Positions 61,024 to 64,000 of a stretch of 64,000 nucleotides of DNA are shown here, piece after piece. The position numbers and the translations under genes are program-made. The stretch is taken from assembly GCA_963844115.1 (NCBI GenBank), contig CAWJNN010000024.1:10912-74911 (forward strand). The letters are read 5' to 3'. The stretch is from CS4-C045 sp963844115. Lineage in GTDB: Bacteria > Planctomycetota > Planctomycetia > Pirellulales > UBA7805. The notes under the pieces are model-generated. The model did no database searches and had not been told where the DNA came from. It saw nothing but the letters and a program-made list of their open reading frames with translations. Within the stretch, counting starts at the first letter, position 1. Every line of letters starts with the position of its first letter.

Positions 61024-61268
61024 TGAGGAGGCTCTCCAGCAGTCGCGAGTCGATAACCAGGTCGCAGTTCATTGCGCAGATCAGGTTAGCAAAGCCATGG
61101 CCGACTGACTAGACAAGGCCGCTGCCGGTGCGCCGGGTGCTCGCAACGGAGGGGATCGATCAAACCCTGTCGCCATGCGAACGGGTCGACTGAACCTTGC
61201 TAGATCAGGTTCGAATTGTTCGCCGCGGCACGTGACGTTAGACTTGGCGGGTCTTTAGAAAGGCCGTC

Positions 61269-62246
61269 ATGCAATACGTCATCACCGCCGTGGGTCCGGA
61301 TCACCGGGGACTGGCCGATCCGATTATTCATTACGTGACCGCTCAAGGTGCGAACATTGCCGAGATCCAGATGTACGATCGGGACGAGGCGAGTCAGTTC
61401 GCGATGTTGCTGCGAATTGAGTTGGACGATCTTCCAGCGGCGACCCTTCACGATGCCATGTCGCAAATCGGCGAAGTCAAGGGCCTGTCGATTCGTGTTT
61501 GGTCACCACCCGAACCGGGTCGCCGTCCCAAGCTGGCCATCTGTACAACCTATCGCCCCGAACCGGCCTTGGCGTTGCTGGAAGCGATTCGTCAAGGAAC
61601 GATTCAGGCCGAACCAGCGATCTTGATCGGCAATCGCCCGAATTGTCGCGAGGTGGCGGAACAGCATGACGTCTCGTGGCAGCTGATCGGTGACTCGCGC
61701 GGCCGCGCCGACGAGCACGAATTGATTGCCTTGTGTGATCAGCACGCGGTCGACTATGTGATTCTGGCTCGCTACATGCAGATTCTCCCGCCGGAGAGTT
61801 GTTGGAAGTATGCGGGCGGGCGAATTATCAATTTACATCACGGCCTGCTACCGAGTTTTCCTGGAATGCGGCCCTACGATGCGGCATACGCGAGCCACAT
61901 GCTGACGTTTGGTGCCACCTGCCATTTCATCGTCCCGGAATTGGACGCGGGCAATCAGATCATCTATCAATCGACCTTTACTGTTCCGCCCGGTGCACCG
62001 CTCGCCGAAATCACGCGCCAGGGTCAGCAACAGAACGAACCGCATTGCCTGGTGGAAGGTGTGCGGCGCGTCGTGGATCGTGAAGTGCAGTTGCACTTTC
62101 ATCGCGTGGTGTCGACTGGCAAAACAGCGTCGACTGGCAAAACAGCGTCGACTGGCAAAACAGCGTCGACTGGAAAATCAGTGTCGGCTGGAAAATCAGT
62201 GTCGGCTGACAAGTCAACGTCGACTGGTGAAACAGCGAGGCAATAG
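61269..62246 (+). CDS. purU: Formyltetrahydrofolate deformylase (PurU family) with repeat tail
   Basis: 325 residues. N-terminal ACT domain (1-80, 'AVGPDHRGLADPIIHYVTAQ'), then the formyl-transferase fold with 'PKLAICTTYRPEPALALLEA', 'HHGLLPSFPGMRPYDAA' and 'GATCHFIVPELDAGNQIIYQ' (catalytic Asn is replaced in the 'INLHHGLLPSF' region by the usual His pair; Asp in ELDAG). It frees formate from 10-formyl-THF. The last 45 residues are six-residue repeats (STGKTA variants, 18-bp units from 62110), not part of the family, giving an added low-complexity tail. Confidence 0.92.
   Translation: MQYVITAVGPDHRGLADPIIHYVTAQGANIAEIQMYDRDEASQFAMLLRIELDDLPAATLHDAMSQIGEVKGLSIRVWSPPEPGRRPKLAICTTYRPEPALALLEAIRQGTIQAEPAILIGNRPNCREVAEQHDVSWQLIGDSRGRADEHELIALCDQHAVDYVILARYMQILPPESCWKYAGGRIINLHHGLLPSFPGMRPYDAAYASHMLTFGATCHFIVPELDAGNQIIYQSTFTVPPGAPLAEITRQGQQQNEPHCLVEGVRRVVDREVQLHFHRVVSTGKTASTGKTASTGKTASTGKSVSAGKSVSADKSTSTGETARQ
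62110..62235 (+). repeat. 18-bp coding repeats (STGKTA units) at the end of purU
   Basis: About seven units of 'gtcgactggcaaaacagc' with variants encode S-T-G-K-T-A. Near-identical units at the start and diverging ones at the end suggest recent expansion. Confidence 0.85.
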
Positions 62247-62265
62247 GTCAGATTATATTTTGCAT

Positions 62266-64000
62266 TTATTTCTCCGCAGCCGCCGGACCGGGTTCCGTGC
62301 CGCGCGGTACGATTTCACCGCTGTTGGCTTTCTTGCGCCAACGCACCACAGACTTCCGGCGATCGGATTCGTCGTCCTCCGGTCGGTAGTTGAGACCGAG
62401 GCCGGTGATCTGCCGCAGGTTCCAGATGCTGAGCACGCGATAATCAAGATCTTCGTGGTCCAGGTAGTCGACCAGTTTCGACGCCTGAGGATCCTCGGCG
62501 CCAATCAGGTCGTCCCGACTGTATCCCCACAGCATCCGGTACAAATCCTCAGCATCGTCACCACGTTTTCGTTCCAACGTACGTCGGAGCTTGGCGGCTG
62601 TTTGCGGGTCTCGCGCGATCGCGCTGGTTAGCTCGGGCAGAAAAATAGTGAACCAGCGATTGAACTCTTCTTTGTCGGCAAGTGCATCAATCAGGGGATC
62701 GAAATAGGCGACGTAGGCGCAACCTCGCAGCGCCAAGCGACGAACTTCAAACCGCTGCTTCGGTTCAGCAAGTTCAGAAAGACTTAGCGATACGCTACTA
62801 TCGTGTTGCAGGCGCTGTTGGATCGTCGATATCCCTCGACGATCCAAAGCCGTGATCGTCGACCGGGCCAACCATGCCGGCTGTTCGTCGAAGGCCGTCT
62901 CTTTATCGTCACGATGCGCAGACAGCTGCTTGCGGGCAGGCGCCTCGATCACTTCTTCCTGGTCGCCCGATATCCACCTGATCTTGCCGCTCACCACGTA
63001 CAGGTCGACGGCATGCATCGACGCGACTTGTTCGGGATCCGTTCCCGGCGAACGATACGGTCGAACTTCGATTCCGACCACCGAATCGGCCTGCTCGTAA
63101 ACCAGCGTTCCAACGCTGTCCCCTATTCGGACACGCAAACGCGAATCAGGAAAGGGCAGTGCCCGAATGAGCACTCGGCCGTAGTGAAGGCTGATTTCCG
63201 GCACCTGCTTTTCGTCCAAGCCAGTGATTTCGAGCGAAGTGCCACCATCCACTTCCATCGTGTTGGACGCTGCGCTGATCAGCGGCCGAAAAGCCGGCAG
63301 TGCGATTAAACGATCGCCGACTTTTAAATCCGCCTGCTTCGGCAAACGCATAATCGTCTCCATTTCCCGATCCGTTCGCAGCAAGACTTGATCCTCGGAC
63401 AGCAATCTGCCCACCACGGCAGCTTCCGCAGGTTCGGCCGTCTCATCCGTCAAGTCGCTTGCATCGGGTGGGGCGGGAGCGGGGGCCGGAGCGGGGATGG
63501 GGGCAGGGGCAGGGGCGGGGGTGGGGGCAGGGGCGGGGGTGGGGGCAGGGGCAGGGGCGGGGGTGGGCGAAGCGTTGGTCGCGGGCGGCTCGTCCGTTGA
63601 AACCCGTGGTTCCACGATCGGGTGCGCCGCCGCGTCGGGCGACTCGACGGGTGGATCTGCATTCTGAACAGGCGCCGATAATACAGCTCCGTCTTGATCG
63701 GTCGCAGCTGGTGAGGTTGGCGGAACCGATAAATCGTCGATGGTTGACTCAGTCGCGTCGTCAGGCGCTGTGTTATCAGGCGCTGTGTTATCAGGCGCTG
63801 TGTTATCAGGCGCTGTGTTATCAGGCGCTGTGTTATCAGGCGCTGTGTTTTCAGGTACTGTGTCATCAGGCGACTTGTCCAGCGCCAAAGGCGGTTCGCC
63901 GATGGTCGGGGCATCGTTGTCGGCAACGGGAGGATGCTGAGCGGACGATTCGTCAACGGGATTGGCCGGAGGAATGCCACCAGGTACGTGGGGGTCGTTG
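62266..64000 (-). CDS. Large Pro/Ala-rich protein with FecR-like C-terminal part (5' end beyond window)
   Basis: At least 577 residues; the frame remains open to the window edge, so the start is outside. The N-terminal part is low complexity: 'PDNTA' repeats (15-bp units, 63775-63850), then Thr/Pro/Ala stretches and a long PAPAPTPAPA segment. After about residue 190 follows 'ADLKVGDRLIALPAFRPLIS' and 'LEITGLDEKQVPEISLHYGR', resembling FecR-type beta domains, and an alpha-helical end with 'DPLIDALADKEEFNRW' . In planctomycetes such proteins are often anti-sigma or membrane-bound regulators. No catalytic motif is seen. Family call is tentative. Confidence 0.6.
   Translation of the reverse strand, partial: NDPHVPGGIPPANPVDESSAQHPPVADNDAPTIGEPPLALDKSPDDTVPENTAPDNTAPDNTAPDNTAPDNTAPDNTAPDDATESTIDDLSVPPTSPAATDQDGAVLSAPVQNADPPVESPDAAAHPIVEPRVSTDEPPATNASPTPAPAPAPTPAPAPTPAPAPAPIPAPAPAPAPPDASDLTDETAEPAEAAVVGRLLSEDQVLLRTDREMETIMRLPKQADLKVGDRLIALPAFRPLISAASNTMEVDGGTSLEITGLDEKQVPEISLHYGRVLIRALPFPDSRLRVRIGDSVGTLVYEQADSVVGIEVRPYRSPGTDPEQVASMHAVDLYVVSGKIRWISGDQEEVIEAPARKQLSAHRDDKETAFDEQPAWLARSTITALDRRGISTIQQRLQHDSSVSLSLSELAEPKQRFEVRRLALRGCAYVAYFDPLIDALADKEEFNRWFTIFLPELTSAIARDPQTAAKLRRTLERKRGDDAEDLYRMLWGYSRDDLIGAEDPQASKLVDYLDHEDLDYRVLSIWNLRQITGLGLNYRPEDDESDRRKSVVRWRKKANSGEIVPRGTEPGPAAAEK
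63775..63850 (-). repeat. 15-bp coding repeat (APDNT units)
   Basis: Five near-identical units 'ggcgctgtgttatca' encode APDNT/TAPDN. Together with the GCCCCTGCCCCC-type array at 63470-63560 (PAPAPT) it makes the N-terminal half low complexity. Confidence 0.9.

Overview
The window looks like a chromosomal segment of a planctomycete, most likely of the Pirellulales type. Supporting signs are a DUF1559 pseudopilin-like protein with its small lipoprotein partner, a giant tandem UvrA, a multiheme cytochrome fused to HEAT/TPR repeats, a DUF4838 protein, a CHAT-domain protein, a large ECF/RND metal-efflux locus and many palindromic dispersed repeats. This is inferred from gene content; no rRNA is present. 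One tRNA-Ser(UGA) is found.

Layout. 1-5.4 kb: 3' end of a MoxR ATPase, a small secreted protein with its own terminator, DUF1559 plus lipoprotein, a recombinase remnant, small conserved proteins and tRNA-Ser. 5.7-11.8 kb: octaheme cytochrome, FKBP-type isomerase, nitroreductase, HtrA-like protease, divergent pseudo-receiver. 12-25 kb (minus strand): heavy-metal efflux locus in the order UspA, TolC/CusC, ECF sigma, zinc-finger anti-sigma with a Cys cluster, CusB-like adaptor, four-helix-bundle (S23/IVP) protein, CusA-like pump and a small membrane protein. 25-38.7 kb: GT-C-like membrane protein, three single-domain response regulators, pcm, MBOAT acyltransferase, PLD nuclease, DUF4838, a MoaD/sialidase chimera, DUF4281, a secreted lectin-like protein and a DUF4143 ATPase. 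39-46.6 kb is an accessory zone: PIN toxin-antitoxin pair, gene fragments, NERD protein, and a HEPN pair lying between two copies of the 3' end of an altronate dehydratase gene. 46.6-64 kb: idi, tandem uvrA with a duplicated C-terminal module, CHAT protein, monoheme protein, hisS, YkgJ-type protein, purU and a Pro-rich FecR-like protein that leaves the window.

The most unusual feature is a set of 7-bp tandem arrays placed as inverted pairs exactly between genes (16.85-17.58, 22.0-22.5 and 60.26-60.58 kb). One pair encloses an S23/IVP gene, so the layout resembles the intervening sequences known in bacterial 23S rRNA genes, but set in protein-coding operons. A second 7-bp family (GGATTGC) sits inside the uvrA and uxaA reading frames. 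If transcribed these arrays could fold into long stems.

At least seven single-step frame breaks occur in otherwise well-conserved genes (including uvrA and tolC). They are either sequence errors or true decay; raw reads would decide. Neither explanation changes the family assignments.
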